From CAZDRI01 sp964508055 (GTDB taxonomy: Bacteria; Pseudomonadota; Gammaproteobacteria; PS1; Pseudothioglobaceae), in the NCBI GenBank assembly GCA_964508055.1, contig CAZDRI010000049.1:1-5658 (forward strand): a stretch of DNA of 5,658 nucleotides, read 5' to 3'. Under the pieces are notes generated by a model. It was not told the DNA's origin. It did not search any database and was given only the letters and a program-made list of their open reading frames with translations. Shown one piece after another: positions 1 through 5,368 of the stretch. Position 1 is the stretch's first letter, and every line of letters starts with the position of its first letter. A program made the position numbers and the translations under genes.

Positions 1-46
1 TAAAAAAATTAATAAAATTACTTGATTTTTAAGACAGTATCTGAAT

Positions 47-475
47 TTATTTCAGGGTCTCAAGCTCTCCTGTCTTCATAATTTGAGCTAGTGTTACTGC
101 TCTGTTAGCAACCTGTTTTGCCCATTTAGAATGAAACATCTCATTAGCAGCTTGGTCATAATTCTCTTTTTTAATTGCTGCTATCATATTTTTAAATTTA
201 AACAAACCAGCTACGCCAAGGTTAAACGCCATGTCAACAATTACAGCTTGACGCACACCATCTAACTCATTAAACCAATCGTGCATCTCAAGAGCATTTA
301 TAACATCATCAATATCATCAGCCAATATTAGCTCTGCCTGCTCTTCAGTAATACCTTTAACCTCTAAATTATGCCCATAACCAATTGTTAAAAACCCTGC
401 AGTACACTTATAAGGGAATAGCTCTAAGCCTTCGTGTTTTTTAATTAAATTTAATGCTATTTTCTTACTGTTCAT
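47..475 (-). CDS. Phage lysozyme (endolysin), T4/P22 type, GH24 family
   Basis: A muramidase that would cleave the peptidoglycan glycan backbone at lysis. Numbering from the ATG at 475 (142 aa), the catalytic pattern E-8-C-5-T is present as Glu15, Cys24 and Thr30, in the context HEGLELFPYKC and then TIGYGHN. Cys in place of the T4 Asp is normal in P22-like members. A TTG at 490 in frame would add five residues. I prefer the ATG because GGAG lies 9 nt upstream and because this ATG overlaps the previous gene's stop as ATGA. There is no signal peptide or signal-anchor segment, so export should need a holin, and none is seen here. The length is normal for the family. It is the last gene of the minus-strand chain in this window. 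The 46 bases beyond its stop hold no recognisable gene. Confidence 0.93.
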   Translation of the reverse strand: MNSKKIALNLIKKHEGLELFPYKCTAGFLTIGYGHNLEVKGITEEQAELILADDIDDVINALEMHDWFNELDGVRQAVIVDMAFNLGVAGLFKFKNMIAAIKKENYDQAANEMFHSKWAKQVANRAVTLAQIMKTGELETLK

Positions 476-835
476 TTTTTTTGTCTCCAAATTTGCAAAT
501 AATAAAACTTATTACTGATATTAGAAACACTGGCAAAAGCTACATTAGTATTTCCACATTGCACATGAACCTTGTCATCTTTATTTAAGTCACTAAATTG
601 TATATGAGCCTTGTCATATTCATTTAATTCACTAAATCTAACAACTTTGATNNNNNNNNNNNNNNNNNNNNNNNNNNNNNNNNNNNNNNNNNNNNNNNNN
701 NNNNNNNNNNNNNNNNNNNNNNNNNNNNNNNNNNNNNNNNNNNNNNNNNNNTATTTTTCCCTCGCTAAGTTGCTTAAACTTAGAGTTACTAATTGCAAAT
801 GAAAAATAAGTATTTATATGGTGATTTTTATTCAT
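472..835 (-). CDS. Small unknown protein with a 13-residue tandem repeat, interrupted by the scaffold gap (gene X2)
   Basis: The function is not recognised. The gene starts at ATG 835 behind an AGGTGA ribosome site and reads 28 codons to base 752, where 100 Ns begin. On the far side, base 651 starts a codon in the frame that runs 59 codons to a TGA at 472-474. Because 100 is not a multiple of three, the frame looks broken. With the Ns removed the halves join in frame as an 87-aa protein, and the junction matches the uninterrupted paralog at 1077-1208. The N-terminal half (FSFAISNSKFKQLSEGK) is almost identical to that paralog. The C-terminal half carries two tandem copies of S-[ED]-L-N-x-x-D-K-x-H-[IV]-Q and then a hydrophobic beta-like tail. 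The start overlaps the upstream gene's stop, and the stop overlaps the lysozyme start. Extra repeat units could be missing in the gap. Confidence 0.7.
556..633 (-). repeat. Two tandem 39-nt units encoding a 13-aa repeat
   Basis: Bases 633-595 and 594-556, read on the minus strand, encode SELNEYDKAHIQF and SDLNKDDKVHVQC. Seven of 13 residues are identical, and about 32 of 39 bases match. The paralogous gene at 1077-1208 ends just after the first residues of this unit (SEL), so the boundary between the two gene forms falls inside the repeat. Confidence 0.7.
652..751. other. Assembly gap: exactly 100 Ns
   Basis: A run of exactly 100 Ns is the usual placeholder for a scaffold join of unknown size. 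The flanks read ACTTTGAT before the gap and TATTTTTCC after it. The intact second copy, around 1117-1133, reads straight through the same bases with nothing between them. The gap therefore sits inside a duplicated stretch and may contain no missing sequence. Confidence 0.95.
752..835 (-). repeat. Direct repeat copy 1 (start of gene X2)
   Basis: These 84 bases match 1125-1208 with about four substitutions. The differences change two Asn codons to His and one Cys codon to Tyr. The match continues on the far side of the N gap for a few more bases. Outside the repeat the flanks diverge quickly. This is a gene-segment duplication, not a transposon. Confidence 0.85.
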
Positions 836-845
836 AACTTCACCT
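831..845 (-). repeat. Shared gene-junction repeat, copy 1
   Basis: This 15-base direct repeat is identical to 1076-1090. On the minus strand it reads AGGTGAAGTTATGAA. It supplies the last codons of one gene (V-K-L-stop), the ribosome site (AGGTGA) and the start codon of the next gene, all overlapping. Such a portable junction makes the flanking small genes interchangeable cassettes. Confidence 0.75.
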
Positions 846-1080
846 CATCATCTATCATTATTAAATCAATTTCCTGATGTTCTGGCTCTATAAGGCAATG
901 TGGTTGAAAAGCTAACAAATAGTTACCCTCAACATCTTTTAAGACATCTCTTCTTAAATCTCTTTTAAAAGCAACTAATGACCCGTATTTATACTCATCT
1001 ACCAATTGAGAATTAACATAATTAAAAGATTTTTCAATATCTATTTTTGCTGGTATTTGCGGTAAATCTTTAGTTTTCAT
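832..1080 (-). CDS. Small unknown acidic protein, 82 aa
   Basis: The function is not recognised. It begins at ATG 1080 behind AGGTGAAGTT, which lies in the end of the preceding gene, and that gene's TGA overlaps this ATG. It ends EVKL, and its TGA overlaps the ATG at 835 of the next gene. The protein has no membrane segment or signal peptide. Its middle is basic and mixed (around KRDLRRDVLKD) and its C-terminus is strongly acidic (EPEHQEIDLIMIDDE). It lies between the two copies of the duplicated X gene. The start-and-stop coupling on both sides, the good ribosome site and the plausible composition support a real gene. Its position after gam in a Mu-like early region suggests an accessory early function, but that is only context. 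Confidence 0.75.
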   Translation of the reverse strand: MKTKDLPQIPAKIDIEKSFNYVNSQLVDEYKYGSLVAFKRDLRRDVLKDVEGNYLLAFQPHCLIEPEHQEIDLIMIDDEVKL

Positions 1081-1090
1081 AACTTCACCT
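1076..1090 (-). repeat. Shared gene-junction repeat, copy 2
   Basis: Second copy of the same 15 bases, at the junction between the 43-aa gene (1208-1077) and the 82-aa gene (1080-832). It again encodes V-K-L-stop, overlapping a ribosome site and an ATGA start-stop. Confidence 0.75.
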
Positions 1091-1208
1091 TTAATTCACT
1101 AACAAAAATCCTAGCGACTTTGATTATTTTTCCCTCGCTAAGTTGCTTAAACTTAGAGTTACTAATTGCAAATGAAAAACAAGTATTTATATTATTATTT
1201 TTATTCAT
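1077..1208 (-). CDS. Small unknown protein, 43 aa, short paralog of the gap-interrupted gene (gene X1)
   Basis: The function is not recognised. ATG 1208 is preceded by AAGGA about 8 nt upstream. The reading frame is MNKNNNINTCFSFAISNS followed by KFKQLSEGKIIKVARIF and ends SELKVKL. Residues 1-28 match the start of the gene at 835 with three differences. The two diverge after IIKV, with a two-codon insertion here (RIFVSEL against RFSEL). The protein then stops where its paralog goes on into 13-aa repeats. It looks like a truncated duplicate whose end was replaced by the shared V-K-L-stop junction. The stop overlaps the next start as ATGA. Conservation with a second copy and the good ribosome site support translation. 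It may be functional, or a remnant kept for coupling. Confidence 0.65.
   Translation of the reverse strand: MNKNNNINTCFSFAISNSKFKQLSEGKIIKVARIFVSELKVKL
1125..1208 (-). repeat. Direct repeat copy 2 (start of gene X1)
   Basis: Partner of 752-835, about 95% identical over 84 bases, in the same orientation and 373 bases apart in window coordinates. It covers codons 1-28 of the 43-aa gene. The identical core is long enough to break a short-read assembly, which would explain the N gap in the other copy. Confidence 0.85.
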
Positions 1209-1227
1209 AACTATATTCCTTTTAAGT

Positions 1228-1268
1228 GTTGGACTGGAGTGTCAAAAGGGGGAGGAATCCAGCCCAAC
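1228..1268 (-). promoter_or_regulatory. RNA hairpin with a C-rich loop between gam and the X1 gene
   Basis: The minus-strand RNA can form an 11-bp stem, GUUGGGCUGGA with UCCAGUCCAAC. It is unbroken if one G-U pair is allowed. On the plus strand the same position is an A-C mismatch, so the stem fits minus-strand RNA better. The 19-nt loop includes CCUCCCCCUUUUGAC. No U-run follows on the minus strand, so it is not an ordinary terminator for the early operon. The loop's CCUUUU is complementary to AAAAGG just upstream of the X1 start, which could mask that ribosome site. It occupies most of the 78-nt space after gam, the widest minus-strand spacer between B and the lysozyme. Confidence 0.45.
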
Positions 1269-1287
1269 GAGATTTTTTATTTTCTAC

Positions 1288-1818
1288 CTACCTAACAACC
1301 GATGCTTTTTCAATTTCTGTCTCAAAAGGCTCAACATAAAAAAGTTCAGCACCAGGATTAATATGAATACCTGCAACATCTTGAGCACTTTCTTTATTTT
1401 TTAATATTGCCTCTTTATCCACAGTTTCTGCAACACGAATAAACTTTGACAACTTTAAGCGTTTAAGTCTCTCTATAACATCTTGCACTTTTACTAAACG
1501 CACACTCGGTGGGTTTTTCCTCCAGCCAATTTGTCCAGTAGCTATTGATACTGATTTCACACCTTTTTTGCATAAATCATCACGATTAACACTAGCCCAA
1601 GATTTGATACCTGCAAATAAGTCCTCTATGTCTTCATTTAAAGGCTTAGCTTGTTGTTCAAACTTTTTCTTAAGCTCGGTGAGTTGTTCATTCATCGCAT
1701 CTTCTATAGCTTTAACTCTGCGTTGTTTGGTTGCTAAATTTTGTAGCCACTGCTCTGCTTGTTTTTGAGTTTGTGGCGCTTCTTGATTTACATCTTTCAT
1801 TCTTGTTTTAGTTGTCAT
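1288..1818 (-). CDS. gam: Mu Gam-like DNA-end-binding protein (host nuclease inhibitor)
   Basis: Mu Gam binds double-strand DNA ends and protects linear phage DNA from host exonucleases such as RecBCD. It is related to Ku. The 176-aa product is almost the length of Mu Gam (174 aa). A charged helical or coiled segment covers about residues 20-70. The most family-typical part is about 95-165: GQIGWRKNPPSVRLVK, VIERLKRLKLSKFIR, DKEAILK, then AGIHINPGAELFYVEP. ATG 1818 follows GGAGAG with 5 nt spacing, and a second ATG seven codons in is less well placed. Its start lies 11 nt inside the end of the 41-aa membrane-protein gene, which suggests coupling. The gene looks intact. Confidence 0.93.
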   Translation of the reverse strand: MTTKTRMKDVNQEAPQTQKQAEQWLQNLATKQRRVKAIEDAMNEQLTELKKKFEQQAKPLNEDIEDLFAGIKSWASVNRDDLCKKGVKSVSIATGQIGWRKNPPSVRLVKVQDVIERLKRLKLSKFIRVAETVDKEAILKNKESAQDVAGIHINPGAELFYVEPFETEIEKASVVR

Positions 1819-1933
1819 ATTTTCTCTCCAGTTGTTTATTTAAAATATGGGTCTGTTCAATAAACCAATTAAAACCCCAGCATAGTGCCATGCCTGACAC
1901 TAGTGTTGTTATTAATGCTAATATCATCGTCAT
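1808..1933 (-). CDS. Small single-span membrane protein, 41 aa
   Basis: This is a short gene with a strong ribosome site, AAGGAG 6 nt before ATG 1933. The first 26 or so residues (MTMILALITTLVSGMALCW, then GFNWF) form one hydrophobic segment long enough to span the inner membrane. A short charged tail follows (NKQLERKYDN). The stop lies inside the start of gam, so the two would be translated together. The gene starts 16 nt after the 67-aa gene. In Mu the region between B and gam holds kil and other small genes, so a small host-affecting membrane peptide fits here. I see no sequence match to Kil, and a function is not claimed. Confidence 0.65.
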   Translation of the reverse strand: MTMILALITTLVSGMALCWGFNWFIEQTHILNKQLERKYDN

Positions 1934-1949
1934 TCTTATCTCCTTTTTT

Positions 1950-2153
1950 TCAATGTAATGTTCTATTGCTATAACATCTTACTAAGCTTATTGCAGTTCT
2001 AAGCTCCTTTCTGTGCTTATAACTACCTTTGCAGGCAAGTGCTATAAGCTCTTTATCAGCAATATTTATAAACCTGGCTGCTAATTTCTCTCTATTTACT
2101 TTTGCTCTTGTTACTTCTTTTAGTTCCAAATCTTCCATCATTAATGTAGTCAT
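1950..2153 (-). CDS. Small unknown early protein, 67 aa
   Basis: The family is not recognised. ATG 2153 has a good ribosome site (AAGGAG, 6 nt spacing) that overlaps the stop codon of the MuB-like gene, only 10 nt away. The product starts with an acidic stretch (MMEDLELKEVTRAK) and continues with a basic helical part (NREKLAARFINIADKEL, then KGSYKHRKELRTAIS). It has no membrane segment. The basic C-terminal half could bind nucleic acid, but no motif proves it. Its place between B and gam corresponds to Mu's small, poorly characterised early genes. Confidence 0.8.
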   Translation of the reverse strand: MTTLMMEDLELKEVTRAKVNREKLAARFINIADKELIALACKGSYKHRKELRTAISLVRCYSNRTLH

Positions 2154-2163
2154 TTCTTTCTCC

Positions 2164-3012
2164 TTAATCTAAAATTACTGCTTGAGTTGCTAATTTAATA
2201 AAACCTTCATCAAGTGTTTTGTTTTGCAATACGCTCAAGCGTTTTGCTTTGCGATAAATTGCACAACTGCGTCGAATATCTTTAGTATATTTACTAATAT
2301 ATTTGCCAAAACTACCGAATAAGTTCTTTCTATCTACCTCATTTAAACCTAACATCTCCCATTTCTCTTCTATGCGTGAATAAAGCTGTAATAATTCCCC
2401 AGAACGACCTTTTAAATTTTGTAATAACGCATAAGTCCCAACTAACACCACAGGCACACCACTAAAATCATGTATTCGTCTAAGATTATTAAGATTATTA
2501 GTTGTTAAATTCTCAGCCTCATCAATAATCAGTGTTCTTTCTGCTTTTTTAAATTGAGCTACACACTCATGTAATAATGTTTCAGGAGAACCCATTGCAT
2601 TTTTATTACCTAAATGGGCTAAAATTTGTTGTAATAATTTACTAGCACTTATTATTGGTGTTGTTTCAATCAAAATAGCCTCAGGATGAGCCTTTGCATA
2701 TTCTTTAATCGCCACTGTCTTACCAGAGCCCGCCTTACCATAAATAACACCCATTACACCAGCGATAATAGTCTCATCAATAGTGAAATGAATAACCTTA
2801 AAATCTCTAGTTTCTATTATCTTGTCTGCTTTAATTTCTTTAGTTTGATAATTAGCAATATAAGTATTAATGCGTTTTTTTAAATCAACATTATTGCCTT
2901 TATAAACACCTTTTAAATACTGTGATATTGCCCCAGCACTTACCCCTATACTTCTTGCTACACTTGCCTGTGATAAACCTTTATCTTTAATAAAATTCTT
3001 TAAACTGCTCAT
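2164..3012 (-). CDS. B: MuB-like AAA+ ATPase, target-DNA activator of transposition
   Basis: MuB forms ATP-dependent filaments on target DNA, delivers it to the transposase and gives target immunity. Residues 12-37 of this 282-aa protein are a lambda-repressor-type HTH (LSQASVARSIGVSAGAISQY), as in MuB's N-terminal domain. The ATPase core follows: Walker A GKAGSGKT at 92-99, Walker B LIIDEAE at 161-167, a sensor-1 strand VVLVGT at 188-193 and a likely arginine finger in YSRIEEKW (Arg213). The C-terminal 60 residues are a basic helical region, matching MuB's C-terminal DNA/A-binding domain. It is a little shorter than Mu B (312 aa). AGGAG stands 5 nt before the ATG, and the gene follows the transposase by 25 nt. 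All nucleotide-binding motifs are intact. Confidence 0.95.
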   Translation of the reverse strand: MSSLKNFIKDKGLSQASVARSIGVSAGAISQYLKGVYKGNNVDLKKRINTYIANYQTKEIKADKIIETRDFKVIHFTIDETIIAGVMGVIYGKAGSGKTVAIKEYAKAHPEAILIETTPIISASKLLQQILAHLGNKNAMGSPETLLHECVAQFKKAERTLIIDEAENLTTNNLNNLRRIHDFSGVPVVLVGTYALLQNLKGRSGELLQLYSRIEEKWEMLGLNEVDRKNLFGSFGKYISKYTKDIRRSCAIYRKAKRLSVLQNKTLDEGFIKLATQAVILD

Positions 3013-3037
3013 ATATTCTCCTATATTAATAAAATAA

Positions 3038-4885
3038 TTAACTAACTAACTCCAACACAAACTTAGAATGCTTATCTCTAATTTGTTCTTCTTCTGTGTT
3101 TTTAGTTTCTTTCTTAACTTTGATTTGTTGAGCCTCAATATCTAAATACTCATTACGCATAGCGTTTTGATACTTGCCGTAATTCTTTTGAGCTGCTTTT
3201 GCTGTTTTTTGAGCTTTACTTACAATTCTTTGTTTATACTCTTTTTGAGTTGCTTTTATTTCTTCTATAGTTTGGGTTCTAGCGAAGATGTTTTTATCTT
3301 TAATCTCGCCTAAATATTCAGTTCCTTCAAATAAAAATAGAGTACTGCTGTCATCAATATGTTCTCTAACTGAAACCCTATCGCCTATTTGCACTTTCTG
3401 CCACATTTCATAGCTTAGATAATGAGTATTGTTATGTCTTATGCCTTCTTTTGATACTCTTTTTATTGATTTCTTACCTAGGACTCTAAAAGTGTCTATC
3501 TCTTGTTGTTCATTTAAAGGAGTATGTTCTAAATATTTGCCTTTTTGTTTATCCTCCATTAAATTATCAAGCCAATTCGCCAATTCCCACCACCATAAAT
3601 ACTCGCCTTTTATATTGCTTGCCACTCCTGATAATTTTTCTAATTTTGTGCTTGATTGAGCCTCTAAATGTTGGCGTTGGGCTACATTATGTCCCACAAA
3701 ACCAGCCATGCATTCAAATTCTGGGCTATGCTGTAAGGTTTTAAAACTTCTTTCAATTTTGCCTTTTTTATCACCTCTAGCTAGTGGTGTATTTATATAG
3801 TTAATACCTAAATCTAATACCACATCTTGAAAATGCTTTGATACATAATCCCTACCGTTATCTCCTTTTATCACCTCAGGCATCCCTAATTTTTTAAAGG
3901 CTTTTAGCAGTAGTCTGATATTACTATATGAATTTGAACTTTGAAATAACTCATAGACAGTTGCACCACTAAAGTTATCAATAATGCCAATAATTTGCAT
4001 CCTGACTAATTGATAATCCTCGCTTGGATTTGTATGTGAGTAATCACGGATAGCTTTATTTTTACTAATTTGTTTAACTGGCACTTTAACTAATATATCT
4101 TTTTTAGTAGCGCCAATTTCCCATTGCTGATTTGAATAATCCCACTTACTTCCAAAACTTGGCTCAGCATAGGTGAACGCATCCATCCCAATTTTTAGAA
4201 AATCCCTAACATGTTGGTCTGTTTTTATAATATATTCACAACTTCTAACAAACGCCGAATAACTAATATCAGCAGTTGGGTTTTTCATATTTGTTGCTAA
4301 ATTATGTTTTTTGGCATAATTAAAACAATAACAATGGTATTGACTAGTGTAATGTTTGTTACCAGATTGATAAATAGTATCTCTAACTAAATCTAAATCA
4401 GCCTTAAAATCTTTACCACCTCGCTTGTCAATTAATCCATTTTTGCCTTGTGTTTTAAAAATCTTAATCCAGCGTTTGAACTTAGCAGTTAAGCTAGTTA
4501 CTTTTATTTCACTATTGTGGTTTAACACATAAGCCTTTGCAATGTGCCCAAGGGGGATTATGGACACATTACAAAAACTTACTATTGCTATTTTTTCCTC
4601 AACTGTAGGTTTATCTAAATTTTGAACTTGTGGTAAGTCATTTGGATTTAGCCTTGCTCTTGGATTGGTAATCTTTCGCTTAGGCTTTCTTGCTACTTTT
4701 AGTTTTCTTATTGGTGTGTAGCTATAAACCTTACCTCGCCCACCAATTCCTTCAACTAAACTATATAAATACTTCTCACCTCGTATATTTACTACTGGCA
4801 CACCCTTATCAATAGCTTTTTTAGTAACTAACTGCACATACTGTGGCGTTACTCTTAATGAATTACTAAGCTCTATGCTATTCAT
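3038..4885 (-). CDS. A: MuA-like DDE transposase, first catalytic Asp apparently replaced by Gly
   Basis: MuA-type proteins nick phage ends and join them to target DNA. This one is 615 aa (Mu A is 663). Residues 1-60 form an N-terminal HTH/winged-helix domain ending in GIGGRGKVYSYTP, like the enhancer-binding domain. Residues 85-170 are helical end-binding domains. Residues 245-385 are the RNase H-like core. Asp342 (KGDNGRDY) and Glu378 (KGKIERSF) have the D-35-E spacing. The expected first Asp, in W-x-x-D-x-T, reads Gly258 in WEIGATKKDILV. Residues 465-530 fit the Mu C-terminal beta-barrel. Residues 540-600 are a basic coiled region like MuA domain III, followed by a tail that in Mu contacts B and ClpX. 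The ATG has no clear Shine-Dalgarno. The frame is otherwise intact. Whether this copy can transpose depends on Gly258. Confidence 0.95.
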   Translation of the reverse strand: MNSIELSNSLRVTPQYVQLVTKKAIDKGVPVVNIRGEKYLYSLVEGIGGRGKVYSYTPIRKLKVARKPKRKITNPRARLNPNDLPQVQNLDKPTVEEKIAIVSFCNVSIIPLGHIAKAYVLNHNSEIKVTSLTAKFKRWIKIFKTQGKNGLIDKRGGKDFKADLDLVRDTIYQSGNKHYTSQYHCYCFNYAKKHNLATNMKNPTADISYSAFVRSCEYIIKTDQHVRDFLKIGMDAFTYAEPSFGSKWDYSNQQWEIGATKKDILVKVPVKQISKNKAIRDYSHTNPSEDYQLVRMQIIGIIDNFSGATVYELFQSSNSYSNIRLLLKAFKKLGMPEVIKGDNGRDYVSKHFQDVVLDLGINYINTPLARGDKKGKIERSFKTLQHSPEFECMAGFVGHNVAQRQHLEAQSSTKLEKLSGVASNIKGEYLWWWELANWLDNLMEDKQKGKYLEHTPLNEQQEIDTFRVLGKKSIKRVSKEGIRHNNTHYLSYEMWQKVQIGDRVSVREHIDDSSTLFLFEGTEYLGEIKDKNIFARTQTIEEIKATQKEYKQRIVSKAQKTAKAAQKNYGKYQNAMRNEYLDIEAQQIKVKKETKNTEEEQIRDKHSKFVLELVS

Positions 4886-4931
4886 TTGTTTTTATTAAGA
4901 TATAATCTAATCTTTTTATATTTATAAACCA
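4886..4931. promoter_or_regulatory. AT-rich divergent start region between the transposase and the plus-strand gene
   Basis: These 46 bases separate two divergent start codons. On the plus strand a perfect TATAAT (4901-4906) lies 25 bases before the ATG at 4932 and could be the -10 box of the plus-strand gene, although no good -35 box is seen. On the minus strand the sequence before the transposase ATG is rich in TATA-like steps but has no clear promoter. Neither start has a recognisable Shine-Dalgarno sequence. Whether the transposase depends on readthrough from ner or has its own promoter cannot be told. Confidence 0.4.
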
Positions 4932-5363
4932 ATGGAGCTAGACAATTACGCCCAAGCCAGTAAAACTCACGAAGAAGAAATCGTTGAATCTTTAACCACT
5001 TCAGATATAAAGCTCCTTGCCTCAAAATTAAAAAAAATGGGTTTAGACCAATTTGAATCTTGGAGAGAAGCCAATAAAAAGGAAATTTTAGATTTTGTTC
5101 TCTCAACTCCTGCCAAGCGTAACAAGAAGTGGCAGCCTTCATTGCATAGGCTACTTTTAGCTTATGCAAGTATCTTGCATTGCAGGCAGGCGTTTGCAAT
5201 TCTAAATTTTTTATCAGAGTATGATTATTATCTTCGTCCTGGCAGTTCTTACCGTGATATGACTGCTTCTGTTGGTAGGTTTTTCCCAATGCTGATTGAG
5301 ACTGGCATTCCTTATTGGACTGAAATTTTTGATGAGGATATTTGTTCCCCGCCTTTTGTCTAG
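4932..5363 (+). CDS. Unknown protein, 143 aa, antisense between ner and the transposase gene
   Basis: The family is not recognised. This is the only plus-strand gene I support. The product looks soluble and mixed alpha-helical. An acidic N-terminus (KTHEEEIVESLTTSD) leads to helices around KLLASKLKKMGLDQF and NKKEILDFVLSTP. A basic link (KRNKKWQPSLHR) follows, then a more hydrophobic second half with many aromatics (LSEYDYYLRP, ETGIPYWTEIFDED). By hand count, GC by codon position is about 45, 37 and 34%, the order expected for a real frame in AT-rich DNA. It ends 5 bases before the ner stop (convergent) and starts 46 bases from the transposase start (divergent). The orientation suggests a separately expressed cargo or regulatory gene, for example one active in lysogeny. 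A minus-strand frame over the same bases (5379-4882) is the main alternative. Confidence 0.6.
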   Translation: MELDNYAQASKTHEEEIVESLTTSDIKLLASKLKKMGLDQFESWREANKKEILDFVLSTPAKRNKKWQPSLHRLLLAYASILHCRQAFAILNFLSEYDYYLRPGSSYRDMTASVGRFFPMLIETGIPYWTEIFDEDICSPPFV

Positions 5364-5368
5364 TTTTA

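Noticed and set aside
41..55. Small inverted repeat at the lysozyme stop (CTGAA and TTCAG)
   Set aside because: The stem is only 5 bp and AT-rich, with no adjacent U-run on the minus strand, so it is too weak to call a terminator.
752..1208. Diversity-generating retroelement or CRISPR-like array suggested by repeats with clustered differences
   Set aside because: There are only two copies, separated by a gene. No reverse transcriptase or cas genes are visible, and the substitutions are not the adenine-specific pattern of a template/variable pair.
1228..1280. Plus-strand rho-independent terminator (hairpin followed by a T-run at 1272-1277)
   Set aside because: The stem has an A-C mismatch on the plus strand and a 19-base loop, and no plus-strand gene ends here.
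1120..1404. Plus-strand open frame of 94 codons opposite X1, the hairpin and the end of gam
   Set aside because: It overlaps the conserved end of gam and the duplicated X gene. Its product is low-complexity hydrophobic and Phe/Leu rich, typical of the reverse of AT-rich coding DNA.
1568..1768. Plus-strand open frame opposite gam
   Set aside because: It lies fully inside the well-supported gam gene, has no ribosome site, and its composition (Ser, Cys, Leu) looks like a shadow.
2686..2883. Plus-strand open frame opposite the ATPase gene
   Set aside because: It is entirely antisense to the Walker A region of the MuB-like gene and has no independent support.
3429..3659. Plus-strand open frame opposite the transposase C-terminal domain
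   Set aside because: It lies inside the transposase gene and shows no family features.
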